The notes below the pieces were generated by a model. That model was not told where the DNA came from and did no database searches. It saw only the letters and a list, made by a program, of their open reading frames with translations. This document shows positions 17,098-25,247 of a stretch of 64,000 nucleotides of DNA, piece after piece. Where the stretch lies: contig NZ_FXTU01000006.1 in NCBI RefSeq assembly GCF_900182735.1, forward strand, positions 1-64,000, read 5' to 3'. The translations under genes were made by a program, and so were the position numbers. Source of the DNA: Laceyella tengchongensis (GTDB taxonomy: Bacteria > Bacillota > Bacilli > Thermoactinomycetales > Thermoactinomycetaceae). Every line of letters starts with the position of its first letter. Position 1 is the first letter of the stretch.

Positions 17098-17132
17098 TTT
17101 ATGTTAATATAGCAATGCTATCTTAACATAAA
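17098..17132 (-). promoter_or_regulatory. 35-bp near-perfect palindrome before the phosphatase gene
   Basis: The arms TTTATGTTAA (17098-17107) and TTAACATAAA (17123-17132) continue inward as ATAGC/GCTAT around AAT, with a single mismatch at 17108/17122. It abuts the ribosome site of the minus-strand gene. It could be an operator or an mRNA hairpin. Confidence 0.6.
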
Positions 17133-17169
17133 CGACTGTTGTGAGTGGGGACCAACGGATGGAAAACAG

Positions 17170-17215
17170 TTGTCATAAGAAAGTGATTGTGTTATTTTTT
17201 ATGTAACCGGTTACA
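17170..17215 (+). promoter_or_regulatory. Promoter and RbsR/cre operator of the rbs operon
   Basis: A possible -35 TTGTCA (17170) and -10 TTATTT (17192) are followed by the perfect 14-bp palindrome TGTAACCGGTTACA (17202-17215). It fits the cre consensus TGWAANCGNTNWCA at every position and has the shape of a LacI-family operator, so RbsR, CcpA or both could bind it. Confidence 0.7.
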
Positions 17216-17239
17216 CGAAACCGAAAAGGGGGGAAAGCA

Positions 17240-18229
17240 TTGGCTACCATAAGGGATGTGGCAAAAGTAGCGGGTGTATCCGTTGCCACCGTGTCCCGCG
17301 TATTGAACGAAACAGGCTATGTCCATGAAAACACGAGAAAACGTGTGCTTGAGGCGATAGAACAATTGGATTATAGCCCCAACGAAGTGGCCAGATCCTT
17401 GTTCAAAGGCGAATCGAGATGGATTGGGCTACTGTTGCCGGACATCACCAACCCCTTCTTTCCGCAGTTGGCTCGCGGGGTGGAAGATGAGTTACAGAAG
17501 CACGGCTTCCACTTGATATTTGGAAACAGTGACGAAAATGCTGAGAAAGAGCTTCATTATATCAACACGTTTACGCAAAATCATGTGATGGGCATCATTA
17601 TGGCAGCAAACCAATCGGGGAAGGCAGATTATCGAGGTTTTCCTATCCCGATGGTGTTTCTTGATCGCACACCAGACGGGAACCCTTCCGTCTATGCTGA
17701 TGGGGTGGAAGGGGGAAGAATTGCGGCGCGCGAAATCATCAGGCGAGGCAGCAAACGGGTGACATTGCTGAAAGGTCCGGAACATATCCGGCCAGCGCAA
17801 GACCGTTTTCGGGGTGCGCTTGAAGAATTGAGCAACTCCCATGTCGATTTTTACGTGATGAACACCCATTCGTTTTCCTTTCAAGATGCCACGCAATGGG
17901 CGGCCGAGCTGTTTGCCAAATACGCCGACACAGATGGGATCATCGCCAGCAATGACGTCGTGGCTACCGCGATCTTGCATGAAGCGTTACGGCTGGGGAA
18001 ACGCATACCGGATGAACTTCAAATCATCGGATTTGATGACATTCCACAGAGCGGCTTGTTGTTCCCGCCGTTGTCCACGATCAGGCAACCCGCATACGAT
18101 ATGGGGAAAGAAGCTGCCCGGTTGTTGCTCAAACTCATAAAGAAAGAGAAGATCGATCAAAGAAATGTGCAAATGCCGGTGACATTTGTGGAGAGACTCA
18201 CGACAAGAAAGGTGGATGCGCGTGGTTAA
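17240..18229 (+). CDS. rbsR: LacI-family ribose operon repressor
   Basis: This 329-residue regulator has an N-terminal helix-turn-helix and hinge (ATIRDVAKVAGVSVATVSRV) and a periplasmic-binding-protein-like effector domain (about 60-325). It is first in rbsRKACB, the position and type of B. subtilis RbsR. It probably represses its own operon through the palindrome 25 bp upstream, released by ribose or a derivative. It starts at TTG 17240 behind AAGGGGGGAAAG. Confidence 0.92.
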   Translation: MATIRDVAKVAGVSVATVSRVLNETGYVHENTRKRVLEAIEQLDYSPNEVARSLFKGESRWIGLLLPDITNPFFPQLARGVEDELQKHGFHLIFGNSDENAEKELHYINTFTQNHVMGIIMAANQSGKADYRGFPIPMVFLDRTPDGNPSVYADGVEGGRIAAREIIRRGSKRVTLLKGPEHIRPAQDRFRGALEELSNSHVDFYVMNTHSFSFQDATQWAAELFAKYADTDGIIASNDVVATAILHEALRLGKRIPDELQIIGFDDIPQSGLLFPPLSTIRQPAYDMGKEAARLLLKLIKKEKIDQRNVQMPVTFVERLTTRKVDARG

Positions 18230-19100
18230 GATTGTTGTGGTTGGAAGCGCTTCGATGGATTTGGTCGTCACCTCGAACAAAAGGCCGGGCGCTGGTGAAA
18301 CGGTGCTTGGAGAATCGTTTAAAACGGTTCCCGGCGGCAAGGGGGCCAATCAAGCGGTGGCGGCAGCTCGGTTGGGAGCGGAAGTAACCATGATCGGTTG
18401 CGTGGGAGACGATCATTATGGAGAAATCATTATCCGTAATTTAGAGGAAAATGGTGTTTGCACATCGTTTATGAAACCGGTTACACATACAGAGAGCGGT
18501 ACCGCCCACATTGTGCTGGCAGAAGGAGATAACAGTATTGTTGTTGTAAAAGGGGCGAATGATTTGGTCACCCCATCCTATGTGCAACAAGCGCTTCGCC
18601 CCATCCATGAAGCGGATATGGTGTTGATCCAACAAGAAATCCCGGAAGAAACCGTGGAATACGTAAGTCAAGTATGTCACGCCAGTGGCGTCCCGTTGCT
18701 ATTAAACCCGGCACCGGCGCGAACGGTGAGCCCGGAGGTGATTGCACGGGCGTCGTATCTTACACCCAATGAACATGAGACGGAGATTCTGTTTCCGGGG
18801 TTGACGGCGGAAGAGGCGTTAAAACAGTATCCAAACAAATTGTTCATCACTGTGGGCAAACAAGGTGTCCGTTATCATGACGGAACGCGTGAAGTGACTG
18901 TTCCCGCATATCCAGTGGAGGCAGTCGACACGACGGGGGCGGGGGACACATTTAATGCCGCTTTTGCGGTAGCCCTAGCCGAGGGGAAAAGCATCGCCGC
19001 GAGCTTGCGTTTTGCCAATCGGGCCGCTTCTCTATCGGTGATGAAATTTGGCGCCCAAGGCGGTATGCCGACAAGACAGGAAGTAGAGGAGAGTCTGTGA
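18222..19100 (+). CDS. rbsK: Ribokinase
   Basis: This 292-residue PfkB-family kinase has KIVVVGSASMDLV at the N-terminus, the VPGGKGANQAVAAARLGA motif and the catalytic DTTGAGDTFNAAFA motif near residue 240. It phosphorylates ribose to ribose 5-phosphate. AAAGGTGG lies immediately before ATG 18216, too close for use, so GTG 18222 is preferred; either start overlaps the rbsR stop. The coding sequence carries a second operator-like palindrome at 18472-18485. Confidence 0.94.
   Translation: MVKIVVVGSASMDLVVTSNKRPGAGETVLGESFKTVPGGKGANQAVAAARLGAEVTMIGCVGDDHYGEIIIRNLEENGVCTSFMKPVTHTESGTAHIVLAEGDNSIVVVKGANDLVTPSYVQQALRPIHEADMVLIQQEIPEETVEYVSQVCHASGVPLLLNPAPARTVSPEVIARASYLTPNEHETEILFPGLTAEEALKQYPNKLFITVGKQGVRYHDGTREVTVPAYPVEAVDTTGAGDTFNAAFAVALAEGKSIAASLRFANRAASLSVMKFGAQGGMPTRQEVEESL
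18472..18485. promoter_or_regulatory. Second cre/RbsR-like site inside rbsK
   Basis: TGAAACCGGTTACA meets the cre consensus at every position and shares 13 of 14 bases with the operator at 17202-17215. It lies 1,270 bp downstream, within the ribokinase coding region. Confidence 0.5.
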
Positions 19101-19131
19101 CTTCAGGGAAGCCGATTCCCAAAACATGCTG

Positions 19132-19154
19132 CATGGGTGCCTGACGCCCATGCG
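19132..19154 (+). other. Hairpin between rbsK and rbsA
   Basis: GCATGGG/CCCATGC with a 9-nt loop and no T-tract after it. It sits where rbsD lies in B. subtilis; it may stabilise mRNA or mark a deletion scar (inference). Confidence 0.45.
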
Positions 19155-19185
19155 GGCACGATCTTCTAGAAAGGGGTGGCGGTTC

Positions 19186-20667
19186 ATGCACATCAAGATG
19201 TCTGGCATTCATAAAGCGTTTGGCAAAAATCAGGTGTTGACGGGAGTCGACTTTGAACTGAAGGCTGGGGAAGTGCATGCGCTGATGGGGGAAAACGGTG
19301 CCGGCAAATCAACCCTGATGAATATTTTGACCGGTCTGCACCGTTGTGACCGGGGGACGATTGAGGTCGACGGGCGAAAGACGACGTTCTCCAATCCTAA
19401 AGATGCTGAGCGAAATGGAATCGCTTTCATCCATCAAGAATTGAATATCTGGCCCGATATGACGGTGCTAGAAAATCTATTTGTGGGAAAAGAACCGCGC
19501 ACGGCTTTGGGCTTGTTGGATGTGAAAAAAATGAGATCGTTAGCCGAGCGGCAGTTTGAAAAGCTAAATGTATTGATTCCTTTGGATCAGGAAGCGGGGC
19601 TTTGCTCGGTGGGGCAACAACAGATGATTGAAATTGCCAAAGCCCTGATGATCCAAGCCGAGGTCATCATCATGGACGAGCCGACAGCGGCCTTGACAGA
19701 GCGGGAGATAGAAAGTTTGTTTGATGTGATCGGCCGGCTGAAACAGGAAGGTGTCTCCATTGTTTATATCTCTCACCGCATGGAAGAAATTTTTCAGATT
19801 TGCGACCGGATCACCGTGATGAGAGACGGCCAAACCATTGATTGCAAGCCGATCCCGGAAACCAGTATGGATGAAGTGGTGCGGAAGATGGTCGGACGCG
19901 AATTGACAGAGCGTTTCCCGCAGCGCCATGCCCATCCGGGAGAAACGGTGTTGGAAGTGAAAGAAATCACACGTGCCGGTGTGTTTGAAGATGTCAGCTT
20001 TTCCGTCCGTTCAGGTGAAATTTTGGGTGTGGCAGGCTTGTTGGGTGCTGGACGAACGGAAATCATGCGTGGCATTTTCGGTTTGCTCCCGTTGGACAGC
20101 GGAGAAATATGGGTCAATGGGCAGAAAACAGCGATCCAAACGCCGCGCCAAGCCGTCAACCTGGGGATTGGATTCATCACCGAAGACCGCAAAGGCGAGG
20201 GGCTAGCCTTGGACTTTACCATTCGGGAAAACGTATCCTTGCCCAGCCTGCGTAGTTTTGCACCAAAGGGGTTCATCGATCAACATAGCGAGCTGGCTTT
20301 TGTAGATATGCTTATCAAACGCTTGATGATCAAAACTGAATCACCGGAAACAAAGGCTGGTCACCTTTCTGGAGGCAATCAACAGAAAGTAGTCATCGCT
20401 AAATGGATCGGCATCGGACCGCGTGTACTCATCCTAGATGAACCGACGCGGGGAATTGACATAGGAGCGAAAAGGGAGATCTACCAGCTCATGAATGAGC
20501 TGACGGACCGCGGTGTGGCCATCATCATGGTCTCCTCCGAACTGCCAGAGATCTTGGGAATGAGCGATCGAATTCTGGTGGTGCGCGAGGGAAGGATTAG
20601 CGGTGAGTTGAGCGGTCAGGAAGCCACACAAGAAAAAATCATGGCATTGGCAACGGGAGGGCAGTGA
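19186..20667 (+). CDS. rbsA: Ribose ABC transporter, double ATPase subunit
   Basis: This 493-residue protein has two nucleotide-binding domains. The first has Walker A GENGAGKSTLM (about residue 37), signature SVGQQQMIEIAKAL and Walker B IIMDEPTAAL. The second has a degenerate Walker A region GLLGAGRTEI, signature HLSGGNQQKVVIAKW and Walker B LILDEPTRGID. This layout is that of sugar importers RbsA/XylG/MglA. ATG 19186 follows GGGGTGG. It lies between rbsK and rbsC. Confidence 0.93.
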   Translation: MHIKMSGIHKAFGKNQVLTGVDFELKAGEVHALMGENGAGKSTLMNILTGLHRCDRGTIEVDGRKTTFSNPKDAERNGIAFIHQELNIWPDMTVLENLFVGKEPRTALGLLDVKKMRSLAERQFEKLNVLIPLDQEAGLCSVGQQQMIEIAKALMIQAEVIIMDEPTAALTEREIESLFDVIGRLKQEGVSIVYISHRMEEIFQICDRITVMRDGQTIDCKPIPETSMDEVVRKMVGRELTERFPQRHAHPGETVLEVKEITRAGVFEDVSFSVRSGEILGVAGLLGAGRTEIMRGIFGLLPLDSGEIWVNGQKTAIQTPRQAVNLGIGFITEDRKGEGLALDFTIRENVSLPSLRSFAPKGFIDQHSELAFVDMLIKRLMIKTESPETKAGHLSGGNQQKVVIAKWIGIGPRVLILDEPTRGIDIGAKREIYQLMNELTDRGVAIIMVSSELPEILGMSDRILVVREGRISGELSGQEATQEKIMALATGGQ

Positions 20668-20668
20668 C

Positions 20669-21640
20669 ATGCAAACGATGAGAGAACAGGCTAGCGGCAA
20701 TTACATGGATCGAGCTGGGCATGTGGCCAAAAAATTGGGGCCGTTGTTGGGACTTTCCTTCTTGGTCATTATCGTATCTGTATTAAACCCCGGCTTTTTG
20801 GCTCCATTGAACATTTTAAATCTGTTGCGACAAGTGGCCATCAATGCCTTGATCGCATTTGGTATGACCTTTGTCATTTTGACGGGGGGCATTGACTTGT
20901 CCGTGGGCTCCATTTTGGCATTATCCAGTGTGCTCATGTCTGGCATGATTGTGTCTGGCGTGGACCCGATTCTTGCTATTTTGCTCAGCTGCCTGATCGG
21001 GGCGGTACTGGGTATGGTCAACGGTTTACTGGTGACCAAGGGGAAAATGGCCCCCTTCATCGCGACCTTGGCCACGATGACGATTTACCGCGGCTTGACC
21101 TTCGTTTACACCGATGGCAACCCCATCACGGGGCTTGGGGATAATATTTGGTTTCAATTGTTTGGGCGCGGATACTTCTTGGGCATTCCTGTTCCCGCGA
21201 TCACCATGCTCATCTCCTTCGCGGTATTGTGGCTGCTTCTCCACCGCACGCCGTTTGGCCGCCAAACTTATGCTATCGGTGGGAATGAAAAAGCGGCAAT
21301 CATCTCAGGTATTCACGTGTCACGCGTGAAAGTGATCATTTACGCCTTGGCCGGTACGTTATCCGCTCTGGCGGGGGCGATTCTGACTTCCCGCCTGAAT
21401 TCGGCGCAACCGACCGGAGGTACCTCTTATGAGTTGGATGCGATCGCGGCTGTCGTTCTGGGGGGCACCAGCTTGTCAGGTGGCCGTGGGCGCATCGTCG
21501 GCACGCTAATCGGTGCATTGATTATCGGCACATTGAACAATGGTCTCAATTTGTTGGGGGTATCTTCCTTTTATCAAATGGTTATTAAGGGGATCGTTAT
21601 TCTGATTGCTGTTTGGCTTGACCGCAAAAAAACGGCATAG
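20669..21640 (+). CDS. rbsC: Ribose ABC transporter permease
   Basis: This 323-residue polytopic membrane protein has eight to ten helices, with the family motifs LTGGIDLSVGSILALS and the cytoplasmic coupling stretch AIGGNEKAAIISGI. It ends close to VVLGGTSLSGGRG...GTLNNGLNLLG, typical for RbsC. It starts at ATG 20669, one base after the rbsA stop, behind GGGAGGG. Confidence 0.94.
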   Translation: MQTMREQASGNYMDRAGHVAKKLGPLLGLSFLVIIVSVLNPGFLAPLNILNLLRQVAINALIAFGMTFVILTGGIDLSVGSILALSSVLMSGMIVSGVDPILAILLSCLIGAVLGMVNGLLVTKGKMAPFIATLATMTIYRGLTFVYTDGNPITGLGDNIWFQLFGRGYFLGIPVPAITMLISFAVLWLLLHRTPFGRQTYAIGGNEKAAIISGIHVSRVKVIIYALAGTLSALAGAILTSRLNSAQPTGGTSYELDAIAAVVLGGTSLSGGRGRIVGTLIGALIIGTLNNGLNLLGVSSFYQMVIKGIVILIAVWLDRKKTA

Positions 21641-21651
21641 GAGGGTTCACA

Positions 21652-22569
21652 TTGAAAAAAGCGACTCTGTCCATCATCGCCTTCTCTTTTCTGTTATTGC
21701 AAGCATGTTCATTGACGCCTCCGGACTGGGCCAAGCCGGCGGAAAAAAAGAACTTGTCCGATGTTAAAATCGGATTGTCCGTGTCCACGCTAAACAACCC
21801 ATTTTTTGTGTCCCTCAAAAACGGAGTCCAACACGAGGCCCGTGCGAAGGGAATGGAAGTGATTGTGGTTGATGCCCAGAATGACACATCCAAACAAATC
21901 AACGATGTGGAAGACTTGTTACAACAGGGAATCGACGCGTTGCTCGTCAACCCGACGGACTCGTCGGCGATCTCGACAGCGGTGCAATCGGCCAACAATC
22001 TTGGGGTGCCGGTGGTGACGCTTGACCGTTCTGCGGAAAAAGGAACGGTGGCCACTTTTGTCGCTTCTGACAATGTCAAAGGTGGAAAAATGGCTGCCGA
22101 ATATATTGTCCAGCAGTTGGGTAAGGGCGCGAAAGTGGCCGAATTGGAAGGGGTGCCGGGAGCTTCGGCGACACGGGAGCGCGGAAGCGGGTTTCATCAG
22201 GTTGCCGATGCCTCGCTCAATGTGGTGGCTAAGCAATCCGCAAACTTTGATCGCACTAAAGGATTGACGGTCATGGAAAACATCCTGCAAGGAAATCCCG
22301 ACATCCAAGCGGTGTTCGCCCATAATGATGAAATGGCGTTGGGGGCGATCGAAGCGATCGAAAGCGCTGGAAAAGAGATTTTGGTGGTCGGGTTTGATGG
22401 CAATGAGGATGCCCTTAACGCTGTGAAAGCGGGTAAGCTTGCCGCTACCGTGGCACAGCAACCGGAAGCGATTGGCAAAGCAGGCGTGAAAGCAGCGGCG
22501 GACGCCTTGCAGAAAAAGAAAACGGCCGCAAAAATACCAGTGCCCTTAAAACTGGTGACAAAGGAATAA
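21652..22569 (+). CDS. rbsB: Ribose-binding lipoprotein
   Basis: This 305-residue substrate-binding protein has a lipoprotein signal peptide ending LLLQAC (cysteine near residue 19) and a periplasmic-binding-protein type I fold: KIGLSVSTLNNPFF, LLVNPTDSSAISTAV, VVTLDRSAEKG, HNDEMALGAIEA and VVGFDGNEDAL. It is anchored to the outer face of the membrane and feeds RbsAC. It starts at TTG 21652 after GGAGGG. Last gene of the operon. Confidence 0.94.
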   Translation: MKKATLSIIAFSFLLLQACSLTPPDWAKPAEKKNLSDVKIGLSVSTLNNPFFVSLKNGVQHEARAKGMEVIVVDAQNDTSKQINDVEDLLQQGIDALLVNPTDSSAISTAVQSANNLGVPVVTLDRSAEKGTVATFVASDNVKGGKMAAEYIVQQLGKGAKVAELEGVPGASATRERGSGFHQVADASLNVVAKQSANFDRTKGLTVMENILQGNPDIQAVFAHNDEMALGAIEAIESAGKEILVVGFDGNEDALNAVKAGKLAATVAQQPEAIGKAGVKAAADALQKKKTAAKIPVPLKLVTKE

Positions 22570-22574
22570 GCGTT

Positions 22575-22609
22575 GACAGCCTCCGTTTGAAAATGGGGGC
22601 TGTCTTTTT
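22575..22609 (+). terminator. Terminator of the rbs operon
   Basis: GACAGCCTCC pairs with GGGGGCTGTC, followed by TTTTT. Confidence 0.8.
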
Positions 22610-22660
22610 AATACTAGAGCCCATTTTTGACGTTTGCATGGAGTAAAAATCAAAAAAAAC

Positions 22661-22690
22661 TTGATTGACAGCGCTTTCAAAGGGTAAAAT
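22661..22690 (+). promoter_or_regulatory. Promoter of pheBA with embedded cre-like site
   Basis: TTGATT, an 18-nt spacer and TAAAAT (22685-22690). The spacer contains TGACAGCGCTTTCA (22666-22679), which differs from the cre consensus at one position. Confidence 0.5.
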
Positions 22691-22737
22691 GTGCGCAATA
22701 TTACAATTAGGTTGGATTGATGGAGGAACGTGACGGG

Positions 22738-23199
22738 ATGGGTAGTGAACCATTTGTGTTGGTGCGTTTAGACACATTGCCGGAAGCGATGCAGAAGACA
22801 TTAGAAGTGAAGCGAATGCTGTCGGCGGGCGAAGTAGGCAATGTGCAGGAAGCGGTCAAACGAGTAGGGTTGAGCCGCAGTTCATTTTATAAATACAAGG
22901 ATCATGTATTCCCCTTCAACGCCATGGTGAAAGAAAAAATCATCACGTTGTCGCTCACTTTGGCCGATATGGCAGGGGTTTTATCAAGCGTGCTTGTTTT
23001 TTTAGCGCAGGCTCGCGCCAATATCCTGACGATTCATCAAACCATTCCTCTGCAAGGGGAAGCCAATGTGTCGATGTCCATTGACACTTCGCAAGTGGAA
23101 GCCTTTGAAGAAGTGCTTGCGGGGTTGCGTGAATTAAGCGGTGTGCGACGGGCGCTCGTAGTCGGCACGGGGGAAAAAGACGAAGGGATGAAAGTGTGA
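22738..23199 (+). CDS. pheB: ACT domain protein PheB
   Basis: This 153-residue protein has an N-terminal helical part with an HTH-like segment (EAVKRVGLSRSSFYKYKDHVFPF) and a C-terminal ACT domain (about residues 68-140; ITLSLTLADMAGVLSSVLVFLAQ is split around position 80). It matches the PheB family encoded before pheA in bacilli, once called a chorismate mutase but without a shown activity. It may sense an aromatic amino acid. GGAGG precedes ATG 22738; an in-frame TTG and ATG upstream lack a site. The stop overlaps the pheA start by one base. Confidence 0.88.
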   Translation: MGSEPFVLVRLDTLPEAMQKTLEVKRMLSAGEVGNVQEAVKRVGLSRSSFYKYKDHVFPFNAMVKEKIITLSLTLADMAGVLSSVLVFLAQARANILTIHQTIPLQGEANVSMSIDTSQVEAFEEVLAGLRELSGVRRALVVGTGEKDEGMKV

Positions 23200-24080
23200 T
23201 GAATAACAAAGTGGCTTATTTGGGTCCGGTCGGTACGTTTACGCATGCCGCCGCCAGCTCGCTCTTCGAAGGGCACCCGGTGCAGTTGGAACCGTATCCC
23301 ACGATTGTCGACACCTTGCAGGCTGTGGCGGAAAAAAAAGCGGACGTGGCCGTGGTGCCGATCGAAAACGCGTTAGAAGGCTCCGTCCACATGACGTTGG
23401 ATCATCTTGTGCATCAAGTCGATTTGCCGATATGGCGAGAGCTGATCTACCCTATTTCCCACTGTTTGTTGGCGCACCCAAATCAAGCCGCGACGAAACT
23501 GTCTGAATTTACGCATGTTTTGTCTCATCCTCAAGCGATTGCCCAATGCTATCACACGGTGCGCAAGTTGATCCCTGGCGTGACATTTGTTCATACTGAC
23601 AGTACCGCCTTGGCCGCGGCCAAAGTTGGAGAGCAAGCTGATGAAAAATGGTTGGCGATTGGTACGACACAAGCAGCGGAATGCCATCAACTGCAAGTTC
23701 GTCAAGCAGATGTGCAGGATCAGCCCAACAATTTCACCCGGTTCTGGGCGGTGGGGCGGCCCGCGTTTGCGACTGAGGATGCGGACGGCAAACACAAAAC
23801 CTGTTTGCAGGTCACTTTGCCGGCGGATTATCCCGGGGCGTTATACCAAGTTTTGGCCGCCTTTTCTTGGCGCAAGATCAACTTATGCCGCATTGAATCG
23901 CGTCCAACCAAGACGGGGTTGGGGAATTATTTTTTTCTAATCGAAGCGGAGTTGCCGATCCGGCATGTGTTGTTGCAGGGAGCGATTGAGGAAGTTACCG
24001 CCCTCGGTTGCAAAGTGCGGGTGTTGGGGTCGTTTCCTTATCATTACTATCGAGAACGCCAAACGGCCCTGCGAAATTAA
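23199..24080 (+). CDS. pheA: Prephenate dehydratase
   Basis: This 293-residue enzyme makes phenylpyruvate from prephenate in the cytoplasm. The catalytic domain starts VAYLGPVGTFTHAAA and carries VVPIENALEGSV and the DQPNNFTRFWAVG segment with the catalytic Thr-Arg. A C-terminal ACT domain (about 205-285) has the phenylalanine-binding IESRPTKTGLGNYFF motif, so feedback inhibition by phenylalanine is likely. ATG 23199 overlaps the pheB stop; GTG 23196 is an alternative. Confidence 0.95.
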   Translation: MNNKVAYLGPVGTFTHAAASSLFEGHPVQLEPYPTIVDTLQAVAEKKADVAVVPIENALEGSVHMTLDHLVHQVDLPIWRELIYPISHCLLAHPNQAATKLSEFTHVLSHPQAIAQCYHTVRKLIPGVTFVHTDSTALAAAKVGEQADEKWLAIGTTQAAECHQLQVRQADVQDQPNNFTRFWAVGRPAFATEDADGKHKTCLQVTLPADYPGALYQVLAAFSWRKINLCRIESRPTKTGLGNYFFLIEAELPIRHVLLQGAIEEVTALGCKVRVLGSFPYHYYRERQTALRN

Positions 24081-24154
24081 GCGCCCCGCGGAAGCTGGTA
24101 TGTTCCATGTACGGCACACCCATCCAGCGGTGGAGAATCGCTTCACCAATTAAA

Positions 24155-24215
24155 AAGGCTACTGGCACAGATTGATTGCCAGTAGCCTTCTGCACCTGGG
24201 GGCAGGTGCTTTTTT
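24155..24215. terminator. Double hairpin terminator between pheA and the ABC exporter
   Basis: AAGGCTACTGGC/GCCAGTAGCCTT (24155-24189) is followed on the minus strand by TTTAATTGG. GCACCT/AGGTGC (24192-24209) is followed on the plus strand by TTTTTT. Each serves one direction. Confidence 0.75.
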
Positions 24216-24263
24216 ATTGCCGAAGTTGCCGTTAGCCGCGCATTTAGTTAGAGAGAGACAACA

Positions 24264-25247
24264 TTATGCCAGTACATCCCGCTTGGAAAACGTCACGAAG
24301 GCGATGATGAGGGAAACAACCGACCACGCAGTTAAGACGGCCAATGAAAACGGAAGTGTGACATTGTCCAACATGAGCGGTTGCCCTTCCAGATATTCGG
24401 TCAAACTGAGATGCGTGAATGCCAAATACTTCAGTGCGCTCCAGTTGGGGGCAAACTGTGACAAAATACTGCCAGAGATGACCGCCGCCAACATGATCCC
24501 CATGCTGGAGGCGGTGTTTTTCACCAGTACGGACACCATAAATGAGATGGTGGCCACCGTGATGCAGGAAAACCAAGCCAAGCCATAAGCCATCAAAATA
24601 TATTTCCATTGCGGGATCAGTTGCACATGATCCACATTGAGGTGCTCCCCTTGTTGGTTGAAGCCGATCATGACTTGGAGCGACCAGCCGTCATAACCGA
24701 AGATGATGCCGGAGAGCAGATAACCAAACACAATTGTCAAGATCAGCATGAATGACACGCTGAAGAGCAAGGTGATGTATTTGCTGAGCAAAATCTTCCA
24801 GCGCGCCACCGGACGGGTGAGCAGGAGCTTGATCGTGCCGCCAGCATGCTCCGAGGAGACGATATCCGCTGCCAGAATCACGACCAGCAAAGGGAAAAAC
24901 AATGAGACGGCGTCTTCAGCGAACTTGCGGACAAAAGTGGGAGCCCCCGGTGCGGCGGGATTGATGTCGTGATCAAGATAATATTGGTTTTGTTGGATGC
25001 TGAGCTTGATGTAGCTTTTCCATTCTTCTGGAACGCGTGCCGAGGCTAATCGGTTTTGTTGATCGACGATTTGCTGTTGCAAGATAGCGCGCCAATTGGA
25101 AGTGCCCAATTGTTTGATTGCGTTTTCGGTAGTTCGATATTGCGCATAAGTGAAGATGGGGATCAATACCAATAAGATAAGGGCGATAACCCACAGCCGT
25201 TTCTTGCGGATCATTTTAACCATTTCGTTATAAATGAGTTTCGTCAT
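24264..25247 (-). CDS. ABC-2 type permease
   Basis: This 327-residue membrane protein has an N-terminal helix (about 17-38), a long extracytoplasmic loop (40-115) and five further helices. The motif SSEHAGGTIKLLLTRPVARWKILLSK (split around residue 135-160) is typical of ABC-2/YtrC-like permeases. It partners the ATPase encoded just upstream, overlapping it by 20 bp. Substrate is unknown; relatives include peptide or lantibiotic exporters and envelope-stress pumps. Confidence 0.85.
   Translation of the reverse strand: MTKLIYNEMVKMIRKKRLWVIALILLVLIPIFTYAQYRTTENAIKQLGTSNWRAILQQQIVDQQNRLASARVPEEWKSYIKLSIQQNQYYLDHDINPAAPGAPTFVRKFAEDAVSLFFPLLVVILAADIVSSEHAGGTIKLLLTRPVARWKILLSKYITLLFSVSFMLILTIVFGYLLSGIIFGYDGWSLQVMIGFNQQGEHLNVDHVQLIPQWKYILMAYGLAWFSCITVATISFMVSVLVKNTASSMGIMLAAVISGSILSQFAPNWSALKYLAFTHLSLTEYLEGQPLMLDNVTLPFSLAVLTAWSVVSLIIAFVTFSKRDVLA

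Noticed and set aside
19101..19185. Remnant of rbsD
   Set aside because: No frame in this short gap shows RbsD-like sequence; it is recorded only as a missing gene.
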